Positions 31,178-40,110 of a DNA stretch of 64,000 nucleotides are shown here, one piece after another. The position numbers and the translations under genes are program-made. Source of the DNA: Chitinimonas_A lacunae (GTDB taxonomy: Bacteria; Pseudomonadota; Gammaproteobacteria; Burkholderiales; Chitinimonadaceae); assembly GCF_042650885.1 (NCBI RefSeq), contig NZ_JBHSBU010000001.1, positions 3,472,001-3,536,000 on the forward strand, in the 5' to 3' direction. Every line of letters begins with the position of its first letter. The first letter of the stretch is position 1. A model generated the notes under the pieces. The model was not told the DNA's origin, made no database searches, and saw nothing but the letters and a program-made list of their open reading frames with translations.

Positions 31178-34100
31178 ATGACTGACCTCGCCGTTGAACA
31201 GCCGCACGACAATCCCCGTTCTGCTTACCACGCTTTGAACAAGGCCCTGGCCGTTCTGGCCGAATTCGAAGCCGATCTGCCCGAGGTCACGCGGCGTTTT
31301 GTTATGCATGGCGAAGCGCCCGATGTGCTGGCGAAATTGATGGGGTATCAACGGTCGGCGTCGGACTGGCTGGGTCAGCCCGGCCGTCTGTGGGACGAGC
31401 CGCGCTATGCCGACAAGCGGCAAGTCCAGGCAGTACGCGAATCGCAGGCGGCACGGCATCTGTTCTATCTCCGGATCGCCGGTGAGCCCGGTTTCGATCC
31501 GCTGTCGCTGGTGCGGCTGGGTCGGGTCTTTGAAGCGGTCGATGGCCGGCTGACGCTGGAGCGTCCCGCCAATGGCGTACCCGACTGGCTGCAATATCTG
31601 ACCAACGACATGGTATGGGGCACGCGTCGCAAGCGCTCCAGACTGCCTGATGGCGACGAGGTCCGTTTCAAGTTCGATCCCCTGGCCCTGCTGCGCCGCG
31701 CGGCGGCGGCCGAGGGGCTCGATCCGCTCGAAGTGGCCACGCTGGCTTTCGAGCGCCAGGATGTGGGCGATTGGTATCACGACCGCTATGACCTGCTGAT
31801 CCAGCCGCTTTCGGTGCTGCCGCTGCTCGACCAACTGGGCGAAGACGGCCTCGCGGCCCTGGTGGCGCGACTCTCGACCGTGGGCCGGCTGACCCTGGTC
31901 GGCGTGATCGGTCGGCGCGAGCTGGCAGCGCGCTATGGGGCGGCGCTGCTGCGTCTGGCGGTGGATGGCAGCAAGCAGGTCCGCAATGAGGCGCGCTGTT
32001 ATCTGGAGCGGATTCCGGCCGAGCTGCGGCGTCAGGTGCTGGGCCAGGTGCTGCGCGAAGGCAGCGCCGCCGAGCGTGAGCAGGCGGTGGAGCTACTGGG
32101 GCAGGTGGCCGATCCGGCCTGTTTTGCCGTGATCGAGGCCCAGCGTGCCGTCGAGACCAGCCGGTCGGTGCTGACGGCCATCCAGCGTGCGCTCAACAAG
32201 CAAAGCGCCATGGAAAGCGCCCGTGAGCTCGAAGCGCCGCCCTTGCAGGAAGACCCGGCCATTGTCGGCAGCGAGCTTGGCGAGTCGGCGCTGGCGGTGT
32301 TGAGGGAAGTGAGGCTGTCGCTGCGCAGCAAACTCGAAGCAGCGGCCTTGAGCGAGATCGAAGCGAACAAAAGCTCGGGCGACAAGTATTCCTGGGCGCA
32401 GAAGCGCTGGCAGAACTATCAGAAGCTCACCGAGGACGATCTGCAAGCCATCCTCAACCGGCTCCACGGCGACAAGAAGGGCTTGAGCGACCAGCAGCGC
32501 GACACACTGAACGCCGCCCTGGCGCTGGCCGATCTGCCCGAATTCGGCTTGCGGCATCTGGCGGCCTGGTTCGTCAACGACTATCACGCGATGCACCGCT
32601 GGTGGAATCACCCGGCCATGCAACGCTGGCTGACCCGGGTCGGCACCGAGCAGCTCGATCTGCGCAGCTTCGGCAATCATTTCCTTGCAGCGGGCGCGCC
32701 GCTGGCGCGCATTGCCGAGGTCTGTCTGCGCGACAACTGGTCGCGTGAGCAGACGCCGCTCGACCGTCTGCCTTCAGACAGGATCTGGCCTTTCTTTGTC
32801 GAACATCCGGAATTTCTCAGCGAAGCCTTCGGCCTCACTCCCTCGACCCAGAAGCACTGGCAGAGCTTTTCGGTGGCCAAGGCGCTGGCACTGCTCGACC
32901 ACTTTCCCTCGCTGCCGCCCAAGCTGATCCCGCCCCTGTTCGATCTGGCGCTCGGTGAAGCCAAGACCCACCGGCTCGCTGCCCAGCGCGTGCTGAACCG
33001 GCTGCCTGATCTGGGGCCACGGGTGGTGGAGTCGCTCGGTTCTTCCAAACAGGAATTGCGTGCCAGCGCCGCCAACTGGCTGGCCGAGCTGGGCGACAGG
33101 TCCGTCGTCGAGCCGCTATTGGCCGTGCTCAGGAAAGAAAGCCGCGAGGCTCCGCGCGCCGCCATGCTGACCGCGCTGGAGCGGCTCGGTGTCGATATTT
33201 CGCCGTTCATTGCGCCCGAGCTGCTGCTCGGCGAAGCCGTCAAGGGGCTCAAGGCCAAGCTGCCGGCCGGTCTTGCCTGGTTTCCGTTCGACGCGCTGCC
33301 GCCGCTCAAGTGGGCCGATGGCAGTCCGGTGCCCGCCGAGATTCCGCGCTGGTGGGTGGTGCTGGCCTGCAAGCTCAAGGAACCGGGCGGCAATCCGCTG
33401 CTGACGCGCTATCTCGGCCTGCTTGATGCCTCCAGCCGGGCCGCGCTGGGCAGTCTGGTGCTGCGCAGCTTTATCCATCAGGACACCCGTGGCCCGACCG
33501 CCGAGGAGTCGCTGCAAAAGGCCCAGGCCGCCGCGCCGGCGCGGCTCTCGATGTATCACGGCTGGGCGCGCCACAAGGGCTATGAACACTATGGTCAGAT
33601 GACGCTCGATCAGGTGGTCGAGGAGCTGCGGCGCGAAAACCAGGGCGTATATCTGGGCAGCGCGATCGGCGAGAAGGGCATTCTGGCGCTGGTGGCCGGT
33701 ATGCCCGGCCACGAGGCGGTGATCCTGCTGCAAGCTTATATGCGCGACCACTATCAGCGTCGCGCCCAGATCGAGGCGATGCTCGATGCCCTGGGCAATA
33801 GCGACGAGCCGCCGGTCATCCAGTTGCTGCTTGCCGTGTCGCGCCGCCACCGCACCGCCAGCGTGCAGGAAAAGGCCCGGCTGCTGGTCGAACGGGTCGC
33901 GGCCCGTAATGGCTGGAGTCAGGAGCAACTGGCCGATCGCACCATTCCCTCGGCCGGCTTTGACGAACACGGCGTGCTGACGCTCGAATACGGCGAGCGC
34001 CGCTTTAGCGTGACGCTCGACGCCGATCTGAAGCCCGTGCTCTGCAATCCCGACGGCAAGGTGGTCAAGTCGCTGCCCGAGCCGCGCAAGCAGGACGACC

Positions 34101-34894
34101 CGGCTCTGATCAAGGAAGCCAAGAGCCAGTTCTCGGCGTGCAAGAAGGAACTCAAGCAGGTGCTGGAACTCCAGACTGCCCGGCTCTACGACGCCATGTG
34201 CGCCGGCCGGGCCTGGCCCGTGGGCGAGTGGCGCGACTATCTGCAAAAGCATCCCATCGTCGGCCGTCTGGTGCAGCGCCTGGTCTGGCTCTACGACGAC
34301 GGCGAGACGGTGCGGGCGTTCCGGCCCACCGAAGACGGCAGCCTGATCGATGTCGAAGACGACGAGATCGAATTGGGCGAAGGCACGCTGCGGCTGGCCC
34401 ATGCGGCGCTGCTGGCGCCCGAGGCGGTCAAGGCGTGGCTGCGCCACTTCAAGGATTACAAGCTCAAACCGCTGTTCCCGCAGCTGAACCGTTCCCTGCC
34501 CGAACTGAGCGATCCGCGCGGCCAGACGATCAAGGACCGCCAGGGCTGGCTCAGCGACGCCTTCACCCTGCGCGGCCATTTCAACAAGCTCTGCTATCTG
34601 CGCGGCGAAGCCTGGGATGGCGGCTTCTTCTGCCAGTATTACAAGCCCTTCCAGGCGGCCGGCCTGCGTGCGGTGATCGAATTCAGCGGCAACTGCCTGC
34701 CCGAGGAAAACGTCACCGCCGCCCTGAAGGCGCTGTATTTCGAGCGGCTCGACGACCATGCCTATCAGCCGGACAAGGTCGTCCTGGCCGAAGTGCCGCC
34801 GGTGCTGCTGGCCGAGGTCTATGCCGACTACCACCAGCTCGCCGACGCTTGCGCCGGTTTCGAGCCGGACTGGGAAAAGAAGACGCCGTGGTAA
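31178..34894 (+). CDS. DUF4132 (YehI-like) giant protein, paralogue 2
   Basis: A 1238-aa protein of exactly the same length as paralogue 1. The N-terminal 250 residues match it only about half the time, whereas the region after residue about 600 is nearly the same. Core motifs are intact: GYEHYGQMTLDQVVEELR, GSAIGEKG, NGWSQEQLADRTIPSAGFD, FRPTEDGSLIDVEDDE. The ATG at 31178 is preceded by TTTGAGGAATTG as in paralogue 1. An 87-base stretch (33962-34048) is identical to 29795-29881, which suggests gene conversion between copies. Function is unknown; cytosolic by lack of signals. Confidence 0.85.
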   Translation: MTDLAVEQPHDNPRSAYHALNKALAVLAEFEADLPEVTRRFVMHGEAPDVLAKLMGYQRSASDWLGQPGRLWDEPRYADKRQVQAVRESQAARHLFYLRIAGEPGFDPLSLVRLGRVFEAVDGRLTLERPANGVPDWLQYLTNDMVWGTRRKRSRLPDGDEVRFKFDPLALLRRAAAAEGLDPLEVATLAFERQDVGDWYHDRYDLLIQPLSVLPLLDQLGEDGLAALVARLSTVGRLTLVGVIGRRELAARYGAALLRLAVDGSKQVRNEARCYLERIPAELRRQVLGQVLREGSAAEREQAVELLGQVADPACFAVIEAQRAVETSRSVLTAIQRALNKQSAMESARELEAPPLQEDPAIVGSELGESALAVLREVRLSLRSKLEAAALSEIEANKSSGDKYSWAQKRWQNYQKLTEDDLQAILNRLHGDKKGLSDQQRDTLNAALALADLPEFGLRHLAAWFVNDYHAMHRWWNHPAMQRWLTRVGTEQLDLRSFGNHFLAAGAPLARIAEVCLRDNWSREQTPLDRLPSDRIWPFFVEHPEFLSEAFGLTPSTQKHWQSFSVAKALALLDHFPSLPPKLIPPLFDLALGEAKTHRLAAQRVLNRLPDLGPRVVESLGSSKQELRASAANWLAELGDRSVVEPLLAVLRKESREAPRAAMLTALERLGVDISPFIAPELLLGEAVKGLKAKLPAGLAWFPFDALPPLKWADGSPVPAEIPRWWVVLACKLKEPGGNPLLTRYLGLLDASSRAALGSLVLRSFIHQDTRGPTAEESLQKAQAAAPARLSMYHGWARHKGYEHYGQMTLDQVVEELRRENQGVYLGSAIGEKGILALVAGMPGHEAVILLQAYMRDHYQRRAQIEAMLDALGNSDEPPVIQLLLAVSRRHRTASVQEKARLLVERVAARNGWSQEQLADRTIPSAGFDEHGVLTLEYGERRFSVTLDADLKPVLCNPDGKVVKSLPEPRKQDDPALIKEAKSQFSACKKELKQVLELQTARLYDAMCAGRAWPVGEWRDYLQKHPIVGRLVQRLVWLYDDGETVRAFRPTEDGSLIDVEDDEIELGEGTLRLAHAALLAPEAVKAWLRHFKDYKLKPLFPQLNRSLPELSDPRGQTIKDRQGWLSDAFTLRGHFNKLCYLRGEAWDGGFFCQYYKPFQAAGLRAVIEFSGNCLPEENVTAALKALYFERLDDHAYQPDKVVLAEVPPVLLAEVYADYHQLADACAGFEPDWEKKTPW

Positions 34895-35222
34895 GTCCAC
34901 CCGGCATCAGCCATGGCGCCGAGCGAGCCATCGCCGGGTGCGTTGGCTGCAAAGCGGCGTGACACACCATCGGCGGAGGCACGCTGTGCCCGTCGCAAGA
35001 CTGAGCGTCTGGCTCGGACGCTGCCCTGACCAAGCGTGATTTCCGGTGTGTCCGCGAGCTGGTGTGAGCGGGGGGACAGATCGGCGGATGCTTCAAATAA
35101 ATTTGGTTGAATTTTTTCTAAATATTATTTAACTGTTACCACGTCTTGCATGGGATTTGCAGATTTATTGCTAAATGGTTGGCGTCCTATCCAGTCGCCA
35201 ATCGGACCGGAGAAGTCAGTCG
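34895..35222. other. Intergenic region between DUF4132 paralogues 2 and 3
   Basis: 328 bases. The first 200 show nothing recognisable. The last part contains the two-box regulatory module (35112-35176) and the ribosome binding site GGAGAAG before the ATG at 35223. Confidence 0.55.
35112..35176 (+). promoter_or_regulatory. Two-box AT-rich regulatory module upstream of DUF4132 paralogue 3
   Basis: Box TTTTTTCTAAAT at 35112-35123 and TTATTGCTAAAT at 35165-35176 are 53 bases apart. The element TGCATGGGATTTGCA (35147-35161) lies between them, 23 bases after box 1 and 9 before box 2, exactly as in the copy at 30929-30993. The second box ends 46 bases before the start codon. Confidence 0.65.
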
Positions 35223-38200
35223 ATGAGTAGCGTCGAATCCTCAGTTGAGGCGGTGTTGCCGCCCGAACTGTGCCGTGCTTTGCGTAAATCGCTGGGGGGG
35301 CTGGGGCGGATCGATCCGGCCTGGCCCGAGCGGGCGCTGGCGTTTCTGGTGTTGGGGCGCGATGAGGGACTGCTGAGGGCACTGGCCGACCTGGACGGCG
35401 CGGCCGCTTGCTGGCTCGGCGAGCCGGGGCGCCTATTCAGTCGCTTCCACGATCCGGACCCTGACAAGACACTGCTGGTCGATGGCGCCGTGCGGGCGCG
35501 GCGCGAGTGCTATCTGCGCTTTGCCGCAATGCCCGAGGCCGATCCGCGCCTGCTTGTGCGGCTGGCCTATCTGTTTATCGCCGCCGACCAGGGCAAGACG
35601 CTCGAATGCGCCAGCAACGGTGCCGGCGCGATGCTGCAATATCTGGCCAACGATCTGGTCTGGGGCAGCCTGCCGCAAAAGTCGAGTGCGGCCGAACAGG
35701 CTTTTGACCCGTTCCGTCTGCTGGCTGCCGTGGCGCGACTGGAGCAGATGGCGCCGGAGAGGCTGCTCTCGCTGTGTTTCGAGCGCCAGGGCTTGCCCGA
35801 GCGCTTTATGGAACGCAACCGTCCGCTGCTCGATTCGCCGGCCTTGCGTGACTGGATGGCGAGCCATCCGCAGGCTGTGGTGCGAGTGCTGAGCACGCTG
35901 TCGGCGGCCGGCCGCGCCAAGCTCGCCGAAGTGATCGGCGAGGCGGCACTGATCGGCCATTTCGGTGCGCAACTGCTCCAGTTGGCCTTGGCCGAGGAAG
36001 CGGTGGTCCATGAAGTGGCCGAGCGCTTTCTCGATCGCGTCGAGGCCGGGCAGCGCTGTCAGGGGCTGATCGAGGCCCTGGCCGATGAATCGGCCGGCGT
36101 GCGGCAACGGGCCATTGTGCTGCTGGGGCGCTATCCCCATCCCGCTGCCCAGGCGCCGCTGGCGGCCTTGGCGGCGCAGGTCACGAAAGATAAGCGGCTC
36201 GCTGCCCTGCTGGCCAAGACGCTGGAAAAAGTCAGCGAACACGCCGCCAGCGCTGTGCCGACGCTACCGCCTGACAGCCTGGCGCTGCTGGGTGGCCAAT
36301 TGGACGAGGCTGCCTGGACGGTATTGCGAGCGGCACGGCAGCGCTGGCGTGACACCCTGGCGCAGGAAGCCGACCAGGAAGCCGAGAACGAACAGCGCGG
36401 CCTCAGTCGCAGCCAGCAGGCGCGGCAGCAGCTCTGGCAGTACGAGCGGTTTTCCGACGAGGGTCTGGCCGATCTTCTGCGCTGCCTCAATGGCGACAGG
36501 GCGCCCCCGCTTGAGGCGCGGGCCTTGCGGACGCTGGCGCAGGTCGAGACCGCCGCGCTATTCGAAGTCCCCGGTTTCGGACTGCTGCCGCTATTGCGCT
36601 GGCTCGAAGCCCTCAGCCGCAGTACGGTGCTCGGTTGGGACGCCGAGCCCCTGCTGAGCTGGGTGCAGAAGGTCGGCGCCGAGCGGCTCGATCTGCGGCT
36701 GTTTGCCGAAGCCTACCGGCGACTCGGCTGGCCGCTCGACGATCTGGCCCGCGCTGCCTTGCGTGAGCCGCACAAACGGCTGTTGAAGCTGTTGCCACCC
36801 GCCGCCGTCTGGCCCTTCTTTGCCGAGTACCCGCAGTTCCTCGGCCGCCGCCTGGGCCTCGAGGATGACGAGGCACCCTACGATCCCGAGGCGCAGGGAC
36901 AGGAAAGCACGGCCGCTGCGCTGCTGATCCTGTCCTGCTTCCCGCGCCCTCCGCAGATATTCCTGCCGGTCCTGCTGAAACTGGCCCTGGTCGGCAAGGA
37001 ACAACGCGAGATGGCGCGCACGCTGCTGATGCGCTACCCGACACTCGACAGCCATCTGCTTGCCTGCCTCAAGGACAGCCGCCATGAATTCCGCAGCGGC
37101 GCCGCCGAGTGGCTCGGCGAGCGTGGTGACGCGGTGGCTGTGCCGGCGCTGCTTGCAGCGCTCAAGGCCGAGAAGCGCGAAACGGTGCGGGCGGCGCTGT
37201 TGACGGGGCTGGAGCGCTTGGGCGGCGACCTCTCCACCTGGCTTTCCCCTGAAATGCTGCTCGCGGAAGCCCAGCAAGGCCTGCGCGGCAAATTGCCCGT
37301 CGATCTGCTGGACTGGTTTCCGTTCGGGCAGCTTCCTGCCCTGTCCTGGCAAAACGGCCAGACTGTCGCTGCCGAGATTCCCAAATGGTGGGTGGTGCTG
37401 GCCTGCAAGCTCAAGGAGCCGGCCGCCAATCCACTGCTGACGCGCTATCTGGCGCTGCTCGATCGGGAGAGCCAGATGCGGCTGGGCCGCTTTGTCCTCG
37501 ACGCCTTTATCGCCCACGACACTAAGCTGCCCGACCCGGTGGAAACCGAGGCCAAGGCACGCCGTCTGGCGCCGGCACGGCTTCAGACCTACCAGCGCTG
37601 GGCCTTGTCGCCAGGCTACGAGCACTACGCCAACTTCACGCTGGAACAGGTGATCGCCAATCTCATCGCCGAGGAGAATGCCAACTATGTCGGCAGCGCC
37701 ATCGGGGAGAAAGGCATTCTGGCGCTGGTGGCCGCAGTGCCGGGCGCCGAGGCCGCTGCCGTGCTGGAGCGCTTCATGCGCCGCCATTTCCGCCGCCGTG
37801 CCCAGATCGAAGCGCTGTTCGAGGCGTTCGGTGGCTGTGACGATCCCGTTTTCCTGCAACTGCTGCTCGCTACCGCCCGCCGCCATCGCACCCCGACCAT
37901 CCAGAACAAGGCCCGCCAACTGGCCGAGCAGGCTGCGCTGCGTCACGGCTGGAGCGCCGAGCAACTGGCCGACCGGACTGTGCCCAGCGCCGGCTTCGAC
38001 GACAGCGGCCGGCAATCACTCGACTACGGTCGGCGCCAGATCGAGCTGTGGCTCGATGACCATCTGCAAATCCATCTGCGCCTGCCCGACGGCAAGCCGC
38101 TCAAGACCTTGCCGGCCGCCGGGCGCGACGACGATGCCGAACGGGTCAAGGAAGCCAAGGCGCAGTTCAACGCTGCCAAAAAGACGCTGCAACAGGTGCT

Positions 38201-38906
38201 GGCGCTGCAAGCCCAGCGGCTCTACGAGGCCATGTGCGGCGGGCGTGTCTGGACGGTCGAGCAATGGCGCGAGCATCTGCTCCAGCATCCGCTGCTGGGC
38301 CGGATGGCACGGCAACTGGTGTGGCGTTATGAAGCGGGTGGGCAGACGGGGACTTTCCGGCCCAGCGAAGATGGCAGTCTGATCGATGTCGAGGATCAGG
38401 CCGTGCTGCTGAGCGAGGGCACCGTGCGGCTGGCCCATGCGGTGCTGTTGAGCGAGACCGAGTGTGCGGCCTGGCAGCAGCATCTGGAAGACTACTGTCT
38501 GCGACCTCCTTTTGAGCAGTTGACGCACCGTCTGCCCGAGTTTGCCGCCGATGCGCGCCAGTTCGACCAGCGGCTTGGCTGGAGCAGCGACGCGTTCACC
38601 TTGCGGCAGCGTTTCGAGAAACGCGGCTATCAGCGCGGGGCGGCCAGCGATGGCGGTTTCTTCTACACCTATCGCAAGCCGTTCGCGGCAGGGGTGGTGG
38701 CCGTGGTGCGCTTCAGCGGCAACTACCTGCCCGAGAACAATTGCTTTGCCGCGCTGGAAACCCTGTATTTCGAGCAGGCGGAGCCCATCGCCTTGCCCTT
38801 GTCCGAGGTGCCGCCCATGATCGTGGCCGAAGCCTGGGCCGATTATCTGGACGTGGCGGCCGTGGCCAGCTTCGATCCCGACTGGCGCAGCAAGCTGTCG
38901 TGGTAG
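35223..38906 (+). CDS. DUF4132 (YehI-like) giant protein, paralogue 3 (divergent)
   Basis: A 1227-aa protein clearly related to paralogues 1 and 2 but much more divergent along its length. The shared core is recognisable: GYEHYANFTLEQVIANL, GSAIGEKGILALVA, HGWSAEQLADRTVPSAGFD, FRPSEDGSLIDVED and RLAHAVLL. HEAT-like helices with GAAEWLGERGDAVAVPALLAALK lie near residue 630. The ATG at 35223 follows GGAGAAG and starts MSSVESSVEAVLPPEL. It is the copy next to the ATPase operon, 103 bases away. No catalytic motif is recognised, and the protein is probably cytosolic. Confidence 0.83.
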   Translation: MSSVESSVEAVLPPELCRALRKSLGGLGRIDPAWPERALAFLVLGRDEGLLRALADLDGAAACWLGEPGRLFSRFHDPDPDKTLLVDGAVRARRECYLRFAAMPEADPRLLVRLAYLFIAADQGKTLECASNGAGAMLQYLANDLVWGSLPQKSSAAEQAFDPFRLLAAVARLEQMAPERLLSLCFERQGLPERFMERNRPLLDSPALRDWMASHPQAVVRVLSTLSAAGRAKLAEVIGEAALIGHFGAQLLQLALAEEAVVHEVAERFLDRVEAGQRCQGLIEALADESAGVRQRAIVLLGRYPHPAAQAPLAALAAQVTKDKRLAALLAKTLEKVSEHAASAVPTLPPDSLALLGGQLDEAAWTVLRAARQRWRDTLAQEADQEAENEQRGLSRSQQARQQLWQYERFSDEGLADLLRCLNGDRAPPLEARALRTLAQVETAALFEVPGFGLLPLLRWLEALSRSTVLGWDAEPLLSWVQKVGAERLDLRLFAEAYRRLGWPLDDLARAALREPHKRLLKLLPPAAVWPFFAEYPQFLGRRLGLEDDEAPYDPEAQGQESTAAALLILSCFPRPPQIFLPVLLKLALVGKEQREMARTLLMRYPTLDSHLLACLKDSRHEFRSGAAEWLGERGDAVAVPALLAALKAEKRETVRAALLTGLERLGGDLSTWLSPEMLLAEAQQGLRGKLPVDLLDWFPFGQLPALSWQNGQTVAAEIPKWWVVLACKLKEPAANPLLTRYLALLDRESQMRLGRFVLDAFIAHDTKLPDPVETEAKARRLAPARLQTYQRWALSPGYEHYANFTLEQVIANLIAEENANYVGSAIGEKGILALVAAVPGAEAAAVLERFMRRHFRRRAQIEALFEAFGGCDDPVFLQLLLATARRHRTPTIQNKARQLAEQAALRHGWSAEQLADRTVPSAGFDDSGRQSLDYGRRQIELWLDDHLQIHLRLPDGKPLKTLPAAGRDDDAERVKEAKAQFNAAKKTLQQVLALQAQRLYEAMCGGRVWTVEQWREHLLQHPLLGRMARQLVWRYEAGGQTGTFRPSEDGSLIDVEDQAVLLSEGTVRLAHAVLLSETECAAWQQHLEDYCLRPPFEQLTHRLPEFAADARQFDQRLGWSSDAFTLRQRFEKRGYQRGAASDGGFFYTYRKPFAAGVVAVVRFSGNYLPENNCFAALETLYFEQAEPIALPLSEVPPMIVAEAWADYLDVAAVASFDPDWRSKLSW

Positions 38907-38930
38907 CTGGGCAGCCTGCTTGGATAGGGC

Positions 38931-38963
38931 GTTTTTGTAAATAAACGGGACGTTTTTCTGAAT
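38931..38963 (+). repeat. Tandem AT-rich boxes upstream of the MoxR gene
   Basis: GTTTTTGTAAAT at 38931-38942 and GTTTTTCTGAAT at 38952-38963 form a direct repeat with a 21-base period. They resemble the TTTTTTCTAAAT boxes before the DUF4132 genes, but at two rather than five helical turns. Confidence 0.55.
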
Positions 38964-38968
38964 TGAAT

Positions 38969-38986
38969 CGCAAGACAGGTCTTGCG
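38969..38986. promoter_or_regulatory. Perfect palindrome upstream of the MoxR gene
   Basis: CGCAAGACAGGTCTTGCG has two perfect 8-base arms around AG. It ends 23 bases before the ATPase start codon, so it could be an operator or a hairpin in the mRNA leader. No T run follows, which argues against a terminator. Confidence 0.6.
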
Positions 38987-39009
38987 TTGAAAGTATCGAG
39001 GAAACAAAT

Positions 39010-40110
39010 ATGCCAGAGCTTTCCCAGGCGGCGATTGTGCGCCAGAGTCCGGAGCTGCGTTATGCCGACGAACTGACGCGGCTGGCCGCGCTCGACGACG
39101 GGCCGCGGCCCGAAGGCTGGCGGCTGGCGCCGCGGGCGGTGCGTAAATTTATCCTCGGCGACGAAGCGCTGGGGATCCGTCGCAAGTTCTACGGCGACGA
39201 CCCGCTGGTCGATCGCGCCATCGTCACCCTGATGGGCCACCAGGGCCTGATGCTGGTGGGCGAGCCCGGCACGGCCAAGTCGCTGCTGTCGGAACTGCTG
39301 GCCGCCGCAATCAGCGGCGACTCGGGCCTGACCATCCAGGGCACGGCCGGCACGACTGAGGACCAGATCAAATATTCCTGGAACTACGCCTTGCTGCTCG
39401 CCGAGGGACCCAGCGAGCGCGCACTGGTCGCCTCGCCGCTGTATCAGGCGATGAAGCTTGGCCGGCTGGTGCGTTTCGAGGAAATCACCCGCTGCCCGCC
39501 CGAAATCCAGGACGTGCTGATTTCGCTGCTGTCGGACAAGCAACTGATGGTGCCCGAACTCGGTGACGCGGCCCGTCTGCATGCCCGGCGCGGCTTTAAT
39601 GTGATCGCCACGGCCAACCTGCGCGACCGTGGCGTTCATGAAATGTCCTCGGCGCTGAAACGCCGCTTCAATTTCGAAACCGTGCGCCCGATCGCCGACC
39701 CGGCGTTCGAGGTCGAGCTGGTGCTGAACCGGCTTCATGGCGAACTCCAGGGCGTCGGTGCCGAAGTGGCGGTCGAGCGCGAGGTGGTGGGCCTGCTGGT
39801 GACGGCATTCCAGGAATTGCGTGCCGGCAAGACCAGCGACGGCACGGCGATCAAGACGCCCGATGCGGTGATGTCGACCGCCGAAGCGGTCAACGTGGCA
39901 TTTGCCGCCGCGCTCGAGGCGCATTATCTCGGCGACGGCCGCTTGAGCCCGGCCGAGCTGGCGCGCCAGCTCCAGGGCGTGGTGCTCAAGGACAATGCGG
40001 ACGATCTGCGCCGGGTCCGCCACTATTTCGATACCGTGGTGCGGGAACGCGGCCGGCGCGATCCGAACTGGCAGGCGTTCCACGACGCCGCCCGGGCGCT
40101 GTGGTCGTGA
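39010..40110 (+). CDS. MoxR-family AAA+ ATPase (YehL-like)
   Basis: A 366-aa AAA+ ATPase. Walker A GEPGTAKS is at residues 84-91, the Walker B region LVRFEEITR at 153-161, sensor 1 at ATANLRDRG near 200-208, and candidate arginine-finger residues in LKRRFNFE near 216-223. MoxR ATPases typically work with VWA proteins as chaperone-like remodelling pairs; the VWA partner is encoded two genes on. GAGGAAAC precedes the ATG. The stop overlaps the next start (GTGA). The gene corresponds to the YehL subfamily by context. It is the only clear nucleotide hydrolase of the cluster and so its likely motor. Confidence 0.9.
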   Translation: MPELSQAAIVRQSPELRYADELTRLAALDDGPRPEGWRLAPRAVRKFILGDEALGIRRKFYGDDPLVDRAIVTLMGHQGLMLVGEPGTAKSLLSELLAAAISGDSGLTIQGTAGTTEDQIKYSWNYALLLAEGPSERALVASPLYQAMKLGRLVRFEEITRCPPEIQDVLISLLSDKQLMVPELGDAARLHARRGFNVIATANLRDRGVHEMSSALKRRFNFETVRPIADPAFEVELVLNRLHGELQGVGAEVAVEREVVGLLVTAFQELRAGKTSDGTAIKTPDAVMSTAEAVNVAFAAALEAHYLGDGRLSPAELARQLQGVVLKDNADDLRRVRHYFDTVVRERGRRDPNWQAFHDAARALWS

